From the NCBI GenBank assembly GCA_013397935.1, contig VZRN01004257.1:679874-743873 (forward strand): a stretch of 64,000 bases of DNA, written 5' to 3'. The position numbers and the translations under genes are program-made. The first letter of the stretch is position 1. Each line of letters begins with the position of its first letter. Below are positions 45,501 through 58,744 of the stretch, piece by piece. The notes under the pieces were generated by a model. The model was not told the origin of the DNA. It worked only from the letters and a program-made list of their open reading frames with translations, and ran no database searches. Source of the DNA: Dasyornis broadbenti (Eukaryota > Chordata > Aves > Passeriformes > Dasyornithidae).

Positions 45501-48500
45501 TACCAGGCTGAGTGTGCAATTTTATAAATCGTGTGTCTGTGGAATATTTGCTTGTTAAAACACACAAGGAGTTTGGCTTAAAGGCACAGTTTTCCTTTTC
45601 ACCCCAGGAGATCATAAAGGCAGGCACGTGAAAGTCAGAACGGCGCTGGCAACCACTGCCAGGAGCAGGAAAAGAAAAAAAAAACAAAAAACCCTAAAAT
45701 TAACATTCAAGCAAAGCCACAATTACCAAGTTTCTGAGGTATCAGTTGATTAAAATTTCATATTTATACTTGACAAAATTGAGAATTGCCTTTATTTTTC
45801 TAGGAAAGCTAGGAAAAATGACGGTAACAAAGTAGCACATGGCATCACTTAATTAGCTCTGCATTGTACATTTGTTGCTCTGCTCCTTAAATTGTATTTC
45901 CAACGAAATTAAAACTGTCATATAATTAATTAAAAATGTGCTGTACATATTTTGTTTCATAGCCATGGTAGCTCTCCTCTTTAACCCACAGAGAACAGGA
46001 GCAGGTAGAGTGGAGGAACAAGTGAATAAGGGATCAGTGGAAGTGTCAGAGAACAGGAATATTCTGATACATAACTTAATTAAGCCCCAGGTCGGATAAA
46101 AATGAGATTCCACTTTCTGATGACTCTCTGGCCATTGTTTTCAGTTTAGATAACTTTAATTTTCTTTTTCCAAACGAATGTAACTGAATTAAAAGCAAAA
46201 AAAAAGGGGTCTTTGGTCTTTTTTTTCTCACCCCGGTGTGAAACCCTTAATCCCATTTTAAATAGCAGCAGCATTAATGGCAGTTAATAGTGATCGATTA
46301 CTGCGGGTGTACTTTGATTCAGAGGAACCCCAGACATTCAGGGACTGGTATCACACTCGGAGTGTTCTGTGCTGTAAATGATTTGCAGATGAGGTTAACT
46401 GAGCCATCTCAATCCACAGCTTTCATTCTGACAGGAAGGTCAGGAACTGAGTCTTAAACCTGTGCACAAATAATCAGCAGATACCCATTGAAGAGTATCC
46501 CTGATGGAGCTCAGTGTGAAACAAACAGTTGCATTTCTCAAAGCCTGCTCTGGATTAACCGTGGTGTCGTTTATACTGTTAAAAATACTGTTTTAGTACA
46601 AATACATTCATATTTTCGTATATTAATGGCTATGCTAATTTACAGGAAATTATTTTTATTTAAGGTTTCATTTTAGTTAAAAAAAAAACTGTTGGATTAT
46701 TATAGACCTTTCTAAGATGTAATTGTTAATTTCAAAGCCATACAGAAACTAAGTGTAGGGAATTAAAAGTGGGGCTTTTGCTTAGTTCTCCCTGATTTTT
46801 GCTAAAAAACAAATTAAAAAGTCATAATAATTGCAGCAAGCTATCTGTAATGCAATGGGAGTAAGTGAAGCCAATTTTGATCGTTTCCCATATGAAATTA
46901 GATTTAATGTGACCCTCCCAGCTTTGTACCCACCATGAAAATTTGAATGATGTACTTGCGGCTTTGAAAGAATTCAAAATAGGAAACAAAAGAGGTAAAG
47001 AGTAATGGAAGCAAATCATTCCTCTTCCTAAATACGTTCCACATCAGAAACACTTTGTGAGTTCCTCACAATATTCAAGCTGTGTGGCAAGATCTAATTT
47101 GAACGATAAAATATTTAGAGTTTCTGAGATTTGAAGGGGGAAAAATATATCTCCTAAATGATCTCATTTTGTTGAATGACGGTGAATAGAACGTATGAAG
47201 TAGAGGTTGACTCTCATTTCACTTGAAAATTGAAGAGGCCCAATACAAAAGAACAGGAATTGGTGATCTTGTAGTACCTGTATTACTCCAAAACACCTTG
47301 TAAGTGCTGTGAAGTCCATACGTGCGGCACACCATCATTTAAAAAAATTTAAATTCAAAAATTTAATTTTAAAAAAATGAGGTTTATAGAAAACACTTGA
47401 ACTCTGAAAGCAGCTCACGTATATAAGAAATATGAAGCGTTCATCTATAGCCCAGCAACCATCTTTGGAGGATAGTGCCTTTTCAAATTCTGTTTTACGT
47501 GTGGAAAAACCCAAATCCTTGAACTTGCAGGAAAAAAAGGCTCAGTGTTACCGCATCGGGGCTTTTTCCAGTGCAAAGTTAGAGAAATAAAAAGCAATGG
47601 ACGGCAAATTTCATGATGAGAGCACGAAACGTGTGGTTGCGTAGCACGAAGGACGTCGGCTGATCAGTCATTCCGCATTTAAATGTGGGTTGAAGTGAGA
47701 TCAGGAATCCAGACCGTGCAAGAGATTTCCAAGCCCAGAGGTCAGAGAGCTTGCTAACGAGATAAGAGGAAGTATTCGCGAAAGCTTATCTGCATTAGAA
47801 AGTCACTTCTCCTCAAAGAAATCCTTCCACCCAAAATACTTTTGGCCCTGTGATTTTTGACCTGCAGCGCCCAAATTCCGTCAGACTACCTGTTAGTTTA
47901 GAAATAATCCAAGTCTCTTGTGGGAAAACGTGAATAAATTGTAAATCTGTGAAGTGATTTAAATAGGAAGCCGTTGGGATTTCTGGTGGGACTTGGAATT
48001 GTATTTAAATGCAATTCCATTCTCTGGGACACTGGGATAAAGTCTGATTCCTGTAGGGTCTTGGTGATGCAGAAATATGTGGAGAGAGAGAGTTCATCTT
48101 GGTTGGCTGGATCCTATGCAGGAACAAAACCAGCCCAAACCACACCTTGTTTAAACACATTTTCAATATTACATTAAAAAGGCGATTTGAAGTTGATCTT
48201 GGGAGCTTTCCCAAGTTTCTTGGAACATGTTCCTTCTCAGAAAGAACTGAAGGACATAGGATAGGTCAGTGCAGGTAGCTCTGCTGAGACTGAAGGATGT
48301 ACAGCTGTTCCTAAAGGGGAAGCCGGCTTTTTCATTTTATCAACCCAAAAGCTAATTAACTTTAGCTTTTTAAATTTTTCCAATGAAAATTCTGCTGAAA
48401 AATGTGAATCTGTGGAAGGACAGATATTTTGTAGACAAATAGGAATCTGTTTAGCCTGCTGAACGTTCTTGTACAATATCTTTCTGGTTTTAAGCCATTT

Positions 48501-51500
48501 CATTTGAAATTTTAAAATTATGTTTAAAAATTGCTAATTATTTCCTTCTGAAGTGGCAACATAAAAACTTCAACTAGAATTTTGAAAAAAATTGTACTTG
48601 ATTTCAAATCAGCCTAAGAACCCCAAGATTTTTTGTTTGTGGTTTAGTTTGGGTTTCTTTGACAAGTCTGTTAATAAATCCTGTAAACTGTGGAATAAGT
48701 CTGTAGGATGTCCTATAACGTGGCACAGAAGAAAGTCTGACAACCACAATAAAATGAATTTCAGAGCTATGCATGTGTGGCTACAGCTACAGTAGACAGC
48801 CAGGCACTTTCTTCCAGCCTGGCTTTTCTAAAAGAGAAAGAGTCATGGATATGGAAGAGAAAAACCACCAGGTTTTCCCTTTGTCTTTCGCTTTTCTTGA
48901 AGATGAAATATTTATTTTACACATAAATCTACCATTTTAAAGGAAACACTTTTTCCAAGAAATTCTTCTGCAAAAATTTCTGTTTCACTTAAGGACAAAA
49001 TTATTTGTGAAAAGTGGTTTCCACCCGTGTGGAATATTTTATCCTAATCAGCTTAGAGGTGTCGTGGTTAAAAACCAGACCAACCCAAAGGTCTGACAGA
49101 ACCATATATCACATTGAGGATGAGCACAAAACGATAAATTCAGAATGGTAAATCCGTGAGGAAGAGTAATTTCCCCAATAAATGTCTCATTGTTGCTGAT
49201 CGGACATTATCACACGTAACACAGAAATGGTGCTGCTGGAGGCTTTGGGTTTCCTCCAGGACAAGAAGCAGAGTTTTGTCACGCTCCTGGGCCCATCTGG
49301 GGAGTGGGTGAATCCATGGGATCCCCAAGGGGTTTTGTGGGAAGGGTCCCCATTGGGAGTTTGGGACAGCTGCCTCCAGCAGTTGGGGTTGGGGGGGATA
49401 TAAAGGCGATACAAACCGAGATATTTCCCAAAGCAAAACTCCCTTCCCCCCAGCTTTGCCTTGGGAATGAGATGTCATCCATTGCTGAGTCCGCACCAAT
49501 CGTGCTTTTATGAGCAATTCAATAATTAACAACGTTGACATCTAAATTCTGTTCGCTCGGCATCTGAGTTAACCCCTTACTGAGACCTCCAGGAAAATCC
49601 CCCCTCTCGCAGCCAGTCCCTTGGAATCGCGCAGACATTCCTGCCGCAGCTCCGGGGTTTCACTCCCGTGTCTGCTTTCCTGCTGTTGCACCTGGAGATG
49701 GAGGAGCTGATTCTGCGATAAATGGAGCACTGCCATGCAATCCAGTGAGAGGCTTTAGCATCCAAGTCAACGGCACCGTTCTTGCACTGGAAGGGAAGTG
49801 TGTCCTTAAGCAAAATACTAACTGGATCAGCTTCCTCGCTGGCTTTTTGTTTCTTTCTTCCCAAATAAAATCAAATTAGAGCCAGGCCCACAAGAGTCAG
49901 TGTCTATTTGAGAAATGTGCTTAGGCTATTTGTTTGACTCTGGTTAATACAGGAAAGTCTGGGGTTTTTTTGGGTCGTTGGGGTTTTGCTTGTTTGTTTT
50001 GTTTGTGGTGGCTTTAATTTTTCTTTTTTCTTGCTGATTTTTTAAGCAAAAAAAAAAAAAAAAATGCAAGTGTGATTTATTTAAGCTACAGCAAGAGCAG
50101 CATCTCTTTGTATTTCAATGGGCCCTTGTTCATTCAGGAGTCAAGTCAGGTCCTGTACGAGCTCACTTGCTTTTTACATCTCCTTAACTGATGAAAGTAA
50201 TGTCCCCTATGTTGTTTCAAGGCATCTTAAACATTAAAAACAGTGTCACGATCCAGCCAAATCATAGCTTGTCCCTCAATAGGCGCTTAAGGAAGAGGAA
50301 TCCTTCCCTCGGCTTTCCCTCGGCATTTATCGCAGCAGTGCGGGCTCCAATCGGGAAACAAACTCAGATCCGATTAGCTTGATCACTTAATTAGAGCTGT
50401 ATTCTTGGATTTGTGCTTTACTGACCTCACTGCCATTGAAATGAAATTATTTAAATCCTGAAAAAAAGAAAAAAAAAAAAATCTCTGCAAATTCACACCT
50501 CTCCGTTCATCAGACTGTTCCATTTGATGGCACTCAACCTGTGGCTTGTTTGACTGCAGAAATAACAACATTCCCTCCCTTCCCCCCAGTTCTGACAAAC
50601 AAAAAGCACTCAAAAAGATCAAAATACTTTGAGAAAGCACGGGTGAAACCACAAGGACATTTAGAGATTCCTGCCTCTATTCAGAAACACTGAATAACTG
50701 TGCCATGGCGGGATTAATTTCTTCGGCTGTTTTGGGGTTTTTACCCCTCAGGTTTCGTTTGTTTTTTTTTTTTTCCTTGTGACTTTCAAATTATTTTTAT
50801 TAAGTGTTTTTTTTTCAGTTGTTAGGTTTAGAGAGTTAGGACTTGGTTTGTTTCTTAAACTAATCCTGCCTGCTACAGAGCCCAGACGCCAACCTTGTGT
50901 TCTGAAGTCCCAAGTGGGGATTTTTCAGGTTTGTGCCTTAAGGAAATGAGGTTTGATTAGCTGCTTTCTCAGTCCCATCCTCTCTGTCCCTTCTCCCCTC
51001 CCAAATTATTTTGAAATTCATTCCCCTGCTTTAAATTAACTTGAAAACGAAGCTAAGTCTCAACGATTACCAAAGCTCACTAAGTTTTCCAAGAGATATC
51101 CAGGGCTAAGAGAAAATACCCCAAATTAGGCTTCAGTTGAAGGAGAATGGACTGAACATTGTGCTCTGATTGTCATGGCCAGTGAGGGAAAGTGGCCAAG
51201 AAAGTTGAGAAAAACCTCAGAAAAACAACTTTGTGACTTCTTCTGGGAAATTAAACAGCCATGCTCCAGTCCCAGCCACTTTGTTCTCAGAACGACTGCA
51301 ATCAGCGGGGAAAAGCTCCTCATGCTGTGATGGGCTCCCTCCAGGAGATTTCGGGTTTTTGGAGCTTGTTCATTTGCTTTCACGTGCAGTGGTGGAGGTG
51401 AAACCCCTACTGTCCTCTGGTGGGTGGGGAAAAGCAGCTTGAACACAGTGTGAGGGTTCTGCCTCCAGAAGAGGCAGCAAAGAATTTGCGTTTTAGGGGG

Positions 51501-54500
51501 GAAAAGTGTTGGGTTTCTCCACTTTTCCAGGTGTTTCACTGACATCAGCTTATGACCCCATGTCCCCACTTCTCATCTAATTCCATAATTTAAGTTCTGC
51601 CTTTTTCTTCCAGAACTCCTCATTCTTACTAAGTTCTCTACCCACTTCTCCTTTCATTTCTGTTTTATGCAGGACTTTATGGCACTGGAGTTTTGACTGT
51701 GTGCTGCTCACTTTAGCGTCAGGCATTCTTTCTCCAAACTTTGGTAGAAGCCTCATAGGAAATGTGGTTTTTTGTGTGTTGTTTGGGTTTCTGGGATGTC
51801 CATTTTTGTCTTTTGATTTGTTGGTTTATTTTTTCCTTTTCCTCTGGCAGTACAAAAGTTTGTTCAAAATTCGTTGAGCTCAATTTTTTTCTTTACATCC
51901 ATCTGTACAGTCATCATCTCTCCTGGGTGTGATGTTATTTATGGTTTAGTTTTTAATGTGAAGTGTTTGCTGAAGGTTTTGTTTGTGTGTGTGTCCCCCT
52001 CGTTATTTTGGGAGGCAGAGCAAAGGAATTAAAAAAAAGAAAGCTGTACACAATTCTTCACTTAGAAACTGCTTTTGGAGATTTGCATTCACAATGATCC
52101 TGGAATCATGGATGTATTCCAGGGTACATTAGCATCTGCTAGTGAGAGTTTAGAAGAATTAACCCTGTCGTGATTGATTATAGAACAGTCTCTCAAATTC
52201 AATCAAATCTGGCCACCAATTTTTTTTTGTTTGTTGTCGAAGCTGTGATTTTCAAGCCTGGATTGAGATCCAGCAATGCCTGGCTGTTCATCCAGGCTGT
52301 CCTGCTGCCCAGGCTTGAGAAGAACTGTGGACCCATTGTCCTCCTTTCCTCCTCCTTGGCACAGAAGTGACACTCCTTACCTTTCCTGACATGTGGTGCT
52401 GCGGTCAATTAAGATTTGTAGCCTCTCTGAAATATTTCTCTGACAGGATTTGGGGAAGCAGAGCTGCTGTTTTTTCAGCCTTGCATGTACAAACTCTGCT
52501 GTTTAAAACCCAGGATCTTTCAGCCAGCTTTTAATGGAGTATTTCTTTAATCTTTTAGACTGGTGCAAACAGATCGGATCCTTGGTCTCAATATTCTGAC
52601 TGGGTATTATGTTGGGCTTTGGGTACTACTAAGAAGGTAACTTCAAATGCCATTTATTTTGCTGAATGCAGTGGGAGAAAAGCTATGGTGCTACATGCTC
52701 TGTGTACTTTAAATTAAAATATTGTACAACAAAAAAGAGTGGTTTTCCCAGTTAAATTAAGGGACAATGAGCACAGTGCTGTGTCAGCTTGTGATTTACT
52801 GCTGATCCATCCTCCTTTTTTTTCATTTTACCACAAATGCTTTTATACTTGAACGATTTCAGCTCTTCTCCAGCGTTAGAACAGGTCCATCCTTCCGCTG
52901 GAGGATGTTTCATTAATTGCAGTTGTACCCTGATTATTACAACGTGTTCATTCGTCATTCAGGACTTCAAAGCGTTTCTCTGTTTTGTCACCCAGGTGTT
53001 GTAGCCAGCCCTCAGAAGGGTCTGTCCTTGGTGCTGTGGAAAGGGGAGAAAGCTTTTTGATTTTGTTACTGTTGGCACTGCAGGGGAAGGTGTTGAAGGC
53101 AAATTCAGGGCAAAGTGGGTGTGAGAGGAGAGAGGGAGGGAACACCAAACCGGGGTGAATAATTCACGGAGCAATTAGGAGAATCTGAGGGCTGAAAGAC
53201 GAGTCAACACCACGAACTGTTTTCCTTAGGCTCGGAGAGAAGCACCTGGGAGCCCTGGCGCCGTTCCTGACCAGGTCATGTTTGTCCTGCTGCTGCACCA
53301 TCCAGCTCCCAGTTATTTAATCCAGTTCAGAGAAAGGAAGTGAGACATTTTAGCTGGTTTCCTAAGGAAATGAGGCTTAAAGCAGTCGCTCCACATGCCA
53401 AGCTTGACAGAATTTTGTGGAAGTCAGCGTCTGGGATCAGAAAGAGAGACTCAATTAGTGTTGGTGCTAGGCAGAAGCAAGGCAGTGGTCAGCAGGATGC
53501 ACAGAGCTGGGCGGGTCACGACGTGTACTCTGTCTTTCCAAGGCAGTCAAAAAGCCCAAAATTTTATGCGGCAGTGGAAAGAAAATTGGGTATTGAACAG
53601 GAAAAAGCAGGAAGAGAAGGAGCTGGGATTATGACAATCACAGAAAGGATGAGATGAGGCAGAAAATCATAAGGTTAGGCTAGGAGATGTATAAAAAGCC
53701 TAAAGGTGTTGTGGTGGGGGTGACAGAAGACCTGAGACAGAACTCCATAGAAAACGAGTTTTCTGCAGCTCCCTATTGCGAAACCATGTGCTTGTAAATC
53801 CTGAGACAGCGTGAAAGAGCAGGGGAATCAATATTAGCTGATAATATTCCTGCATTTATTGGGAAACTGAGAGAATAAGTTTTTACTTGGTGATGCCAAG
53901 GCCAGTTGAAGAACTGTGGATTCAAGGTGCTTGAGGTGTGTTTCCAGGTTACTGTGACATCTGATTCTAACAACCCCTCCGTAACTGGAAAAACTAATCA
54001 TCTGCAATTTCAGACCGGTCCATTTTATTTGTGAACTGGATCTCTCGTCTCCAAAACACCATCTGCTGCAGCACCAGCCTGATGTGCACATCGCTGCATT
54101 CCGGAGAGATGAGGAATTTGGCACGAGGCGGTGAGAGGAGACCGGAAAAGAATGCAGGAATGCATGGGGGACCGCGTGCAAGTCGTGTGTGATGAAGCAC
54201 GCTGCCCTGGTAAATAGAGATGGCTTAAAGAAGGGAGAAGCCAGAGCTTCAAATAGCAGAGAGAGTCCGTGTGAGATAGGTGAGGGAAAGATGAGGGTTT
54301 CTCGGAGGGAGAGGGAGCGATTCTGGCAGCAAAGGCAGGCCTGAGTGGATAATTAAAATCCACTGCCAGGGGATGAGGCTGAGCTCTCTGTTGTTCTGTT
54401 TTCTTGTGAGGTGACAGAAACGAATCTATTGAAGTCAGAGAACACGTTTAAGTGCCTTTTGAATATTTTTCTGTTAATGACTCTCCTGGCAGTGCTTCAA

Positions 54501-55378
54501 AATCCATAAGCTTGTTGGTTTAAAGAGCTTTTTTATTAACACACTCTCCTTAATCACTTTCTGTTGTTCTCCTTCGTAAGGGAGGGGGGAAGGCAAAGAG
54601 GTATGGATACAAAAACCTTGGTCTTTCTAAGGGGAAGAGGATTTGCCATCTGCGCAGGTGAGAGATTAATTTGAAATGTGATCTCTCAGCTCTGTGGCAA
54701 TGCTGAACACCTTGATAGGACCCCACCATTTTACATATTCCTACTACTACAGGAAAATAATTATTTTTTTCAGCTTCATGTGTTTGAAACAACAGCTTAA
54801 GCAGACGCCATAATAGCAAGGAAGTATTTTATAAAGGGATGTATTGTGGAATAAAAAAAAGACTTAATAAACTAGAGGTGAAATCCATGTGCAACCTATT
54901 AAATTATCCACAATTTAGACTGTGTTCTCAAGTTTTGCACACCCGAATGCCGAACCTTAGACATGCAATGTAATCAGCAGGTCCCCAAACGTGTAATAAC
55001 GTTCTTCGTAGGGTTCTTCTTCTTGTTTGCACAGCTGCCAGATGGCGTGTGCCATATCCCATTTCACCGCGTTATTATTATTTCTGTCTCAGGGCTGGTG
55101 AGTGCTGCGGGCCGGATGGGACATTTCACACTCGGAGCTCGTCTGTGGGTTTGATCCGTGTGTTAACAATGGCTGGATCTCTGCACAGTCCCAGGCTGGG
55201 CAAGAACTTCGTTTGGGAAAGGTGTAAGTTCTTTGGGGAGGATGGCCTCGGTGCCTGTCCTTAAACCTCACACTGGGCTTAGCTCAGAGCTTCCCTTCCT
55301 CATCCTCGTGCACATCCTGCCAAACCTCCTCTAATCAAGCCTCTTTTCCCAGCAAAAGTGCTCTCTGTCAAAATGTGT
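45500..55378. other. Non-coding stretch, no gene recognised
   Basis: Ten kilobases of mostly AT-rich sequence. Visible low-complexity items are poly-A tracts (for example 50048-50064), a T/G-biased segment at 49960-50035, and an A/T inverted-repeat-like run at 47340-47380. A G-rich patch with a TATAAAG sequence lies near 49390-49410. The open frames at 49140-49541, 51126-51569 and 53340-53657 are not recognisable proteins. Confidence 0.6.
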
Positions 55379-55500
55379 CGTGGAATCACAGAAGGGCCAG
55401 GGTTGGAAGGGAACTTTGAGGGTGGAACCCCGCCCTTGCAGCAGTGAGCATCTTCAGCCAGGTCAGGTTGCTCAGAGTTCCACCCAACAGCAGGAATTCA
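55379..55500 (-). mobile_element. CR1 LINE 3'-end fragment, reverse orientation
   Basis: Begins on the plus strand with 'gtggaatcacagaagggccagggttggaaggga', the reverse complement of a CR1 3' terminus. It is followed by a 'ccaggtcaggttgctcagagttccaccca' segment matching the usual CR1 motif before the body. Only about 120 bases are recognisable, so it is a short, severely truncated copy. Confidence 0.88.
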
Positions 55501-55856
55501 CAACTTGATCTTGACATTTCCATATCTTAAAACGATCCGCTTCCTTCCTCACCTCTGAGTTCCTTCATGACCTCTCTGTGTGTGCTGTCTGTAGCTCCTG
55601 CCCTGCAGGTTCACCTCATATTCTCTCCCAGCCATCCTTTCCTGTGGAACTGTGCTGCCTGCCACCCCTGCAGGTTTCCTCAGTTCAGGTTTTGGGGTGG
55701 CACCTTCATCTTGTTTCCATCTGTCCCCCACCCTTTCCTGCTGGAGATCACCTCTCAGTAACCGAGACACCTTGCTTGCATGGCATCTTTGACTACACAG
55801 AAATGGTCTCCAGCCCTTGCTCCCAGGATCCTAAATCCAAGCAGCCACATCTTCCC
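55501..55856. other. Non-coding stretch, no gene recognised
   Basis: Pyrimidine-rich on the plus strand with open frames on both strands. It may include further unrecognisable CR1 sequence. Nothing else is assigned. Confidence 0.5.
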
Positions 55857-55883
55857 TTTTTTTTTTTCTTTTTTTTTTTTTTT
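55857..55883. repeat. Interrupted poly-T tract
   Basis: Eleven Ts, one C at 55868, then fifteen Ts. Possibly a reverse-strand poly-A remnant of a retroposed sequence. Confidence 0.9.
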
Positions 55884-58720
55884 CTCTTAATTGTTACCAC
55901 TGCAATGGGCTCGTTTGAAGCGCTGTTGCTGAAATAATCCTGCATCACGCTGATTGTGCTAAATCCCTTTTTTCTTCGTATCATTGGTTCTCCTTTCACG
56001 TCCTTGAAGATTTCAGCTTGTAGCATCTGTGTGTTTTCTCAAACAAGTCCTTTTCTTCATAGCCTGCGTGTGTGGGGACACACACAGTAATAAATGGGCA
56101 CTGAACCAGAGGCAGAATCCACGAGGAGTTAAGTCCAAATTTCCCAGGAACAGGGCGAGAATGAATGAATGGCGTGGACATCAGGGTATGGATGTTGCTG
56201 CCTCCTGTTCCTGCCTGTGTCGAAGCTGCTCTTTATGATCTTAGGGAATTCATTTTCCATCTCGGTGCGTGGCTTTTCTCCTGCCCTACAAGTTGCCTCC
56301 ACAGCCCAGTCCATAACAGCATAACAGAGCATCCCAAAAGATGGAATGAGCAATGTTTACAGCTTTCCACAGATGAGTTTCTCAGTCTCTCCCTGGTGTG
56401 CCTGCCTGTGCGTGTCTGTGTGTGTTTGCTTTCACAGTCAAGAGCGTTCTTGGCAAATGTAATCTCCAAGTGGAGGGAATGCTCCAGCTGTTTATCTATT
56501 ATGCCTTTTGGCACCGGGGAGCCAAAAGTTGGACTCCACAATAAAGCAATCAGTTGCACAGAATTTGGCCAGCTCTAATGGGAAAGGGAGGCAGCAGCTA
56601 TTTTAAAATATCTATTCAGTCGATTTAAAATAAACAAAAAAATGTTTTATAAAGTATGAATCTTATTTTCTGCATGATCAGGGTTTGTCCAACAGCTGAA
56701 GAAAACAACTTCTTGAAAGAGTTAGAAAGTAGAAAATGACAAGGTACATTAGCCTAAGAAACAATTTTTTTTTCCCCCAGTAAACAATGCAAAAAAAAGG
56801 GCAAAAGGGGGATTTGTTATTGGTATGGGCTGAAGCTTCTCTGAAACTCTGTAAGGCTGATTTCACCCACCATCAATTTCTTGTACAGATGCGTGTCACA
56901 GCCAGTATTGAGCTGAGAGCATCTCAACTCCTCTGTTCGTTGTCATCAGATTTCAATAATTCTCCTTTGCATCCCCCGGGACAAAAGGGCACACGATTCC
57001 TTGCACCTTAAGTGGTAATTCTTTTAACAGCTTGTATGCTGACAGTGAAATGGGACCAATATTTAATATACCCTAGATGTGGTGTTAAAGTTTAGGCTCA
57101 TTTTTCATCTGGTGCCGGTTTTGTTCCCTCCAAAGTCATTCCAGTAATTCTCACAGGACTGGCCTTTGGCTTCCCATGTCGCATCCTCTTTTGTGTCTAC
57201 ACGAGTGACAGGATTGTGCAGCCTAAGTCTCGTGATATGAAGTAGAATCGAATAATCATAACTGTTGCCTTTCCCTCCTTCCCAGCACTTTCCAGAAATT
57301 CTTATCCACAATTTTCTGGATAACTGTGACAAATCTTTTAAGCATAGTGCCGTAAACGGGTCAACAATTGTAGCCCTCAAAAAGGGCTAAAATTCAAGCT
57401 TTCAGGACAAGGAGAGCCTCTGCACCAGCACAGAAATTTCTCTCAGCAGATGTTTTATGAGCAGATGTGCGCGTTCACTTTCAGGCACTTGTACAGTTGT
57501 AGCCATCCTGGGCAAGGCTGGGGGACAATTGAATGTGTACAATAGAAGGTGGCATTAAACAGTGGGGAAAAAAAAAACCCTGAAAGAAGCAGGGATGAAA
57601 AAACTTTTCAATTTCCTTTATTTATTCCTCGGTCTCATGCTAATGCCAAACCTTCTCCTGAAATTACCTCTGCAGTTGTTCAAATTGCCAAGTGTTAATG
57701 AGAATTCGCAGCCAGGTGGGACTCAAGGAGACAGCTTTATTACATTTGGAGCTGAGGTGTAGCTGCAGGCTAAGTTTGAAAGACCGACTTCTTCCCAGTA
57801 TTTCCTTGCTGAATTTCCTAGTTTTGGATCACAGAGCCACATCTAGGCTGACACTGTGAGCACAGGTGCACAGGTGCTGGGGAATGGCTTTCGTGAAGAG
57901 AATCCAGGGTCTGCCCCGTGCCGATTTGGAAGCCAAAAGAGTAAATATATAGAAAATTATTGAGTCACTCAGGTCTGCTGTGCTGTGAGTTGAAACCAAA
58001 ACAAAACTTGACCCCTGGGTTGTGCCAAAAAACCCCCACAAATGAAAAGCACAAATTATCCCCCAAGTACCACTGAGGCTTATCCTGTGCAGCGTTAGCA
58101 CTGAAACGCACAGTCTGAACAGGCACAAATTGATTCATATCTTGGTTTATTTTCCCCCCAGCCAATAAGACTTGCACTCATCAAGGAAATATTGTGACGG
58201 CTTTCAGCTATTTTGCAACAAATCCCTTTATTCTGGGTAAGGATCCAAGCTTTAACTGAAGAGCAGAGGGATTAAAGACGTTATTTATTGATGGAGCTTT
58301 AAAAGGAATATCTGCCTGCGCCCTGTTCAAGACAAAATTCATGGACACAGGAGTGCTATTGATGATTTTTGTACCGTGGAAACTTGGAGCTCTGGACGGA
58401 TCCTTACAAAGCACGTGTGCAGGACCAGCTCCCTGGCTGGTTTTCCCTTACCTGAAGCTGAATTATAATTCTAATTTCAGTGTCTGTGGCTGTAGCTCTC
58501 TAGAAATGGTAACTGAACTTGAAATTCCTGCTTTGTTCTTGTATATCTGCCAGTTAATGCTTGTTTCTGTTAGAAAAATGCTCTGTCAATGAACCAAGGT
58601 GCTCTACTGGAATGCAGAACTCAGGGCAGAAAACTTCTGCTTTCACTCTCCAGTGCCTGATTTTTAAATTCATTGACTTTTTTTGTTCTTATAAACCAAT
58701 CCTGCAATGCTTAGAAGTGT
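55884..58720. other. Non-coding stretch, no gene recognised
   Basis: Mixed composition. The 137-codon frame at 56165-56578 is opposed by an open minus-strand frame over the same bases and is not a recognisable protein. Confidence 0.6.
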
Positions 58721-58744
58721 CGTAATTAATTTTTTTTAATTACG
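58721..58744. repeat. Perfect 9-bp hairpin with T6 loop, made of two TAATTA cores
   Basis: CGTAATTAA (58721-58729) and TTAATTACG (58736-58744) are exact complements around six Ts. Each arm contains a TAATTA homeodomain core, so the element could also be read as two inverted binding sites 14 bases apart. Confidence 0.85.

Noticed and set aside
49140..49541. TATAAAG in a G-rich patch as a promoter
   Set aside because: A single TATA-like hexamer without a start-site context or downstream gene is not enough.
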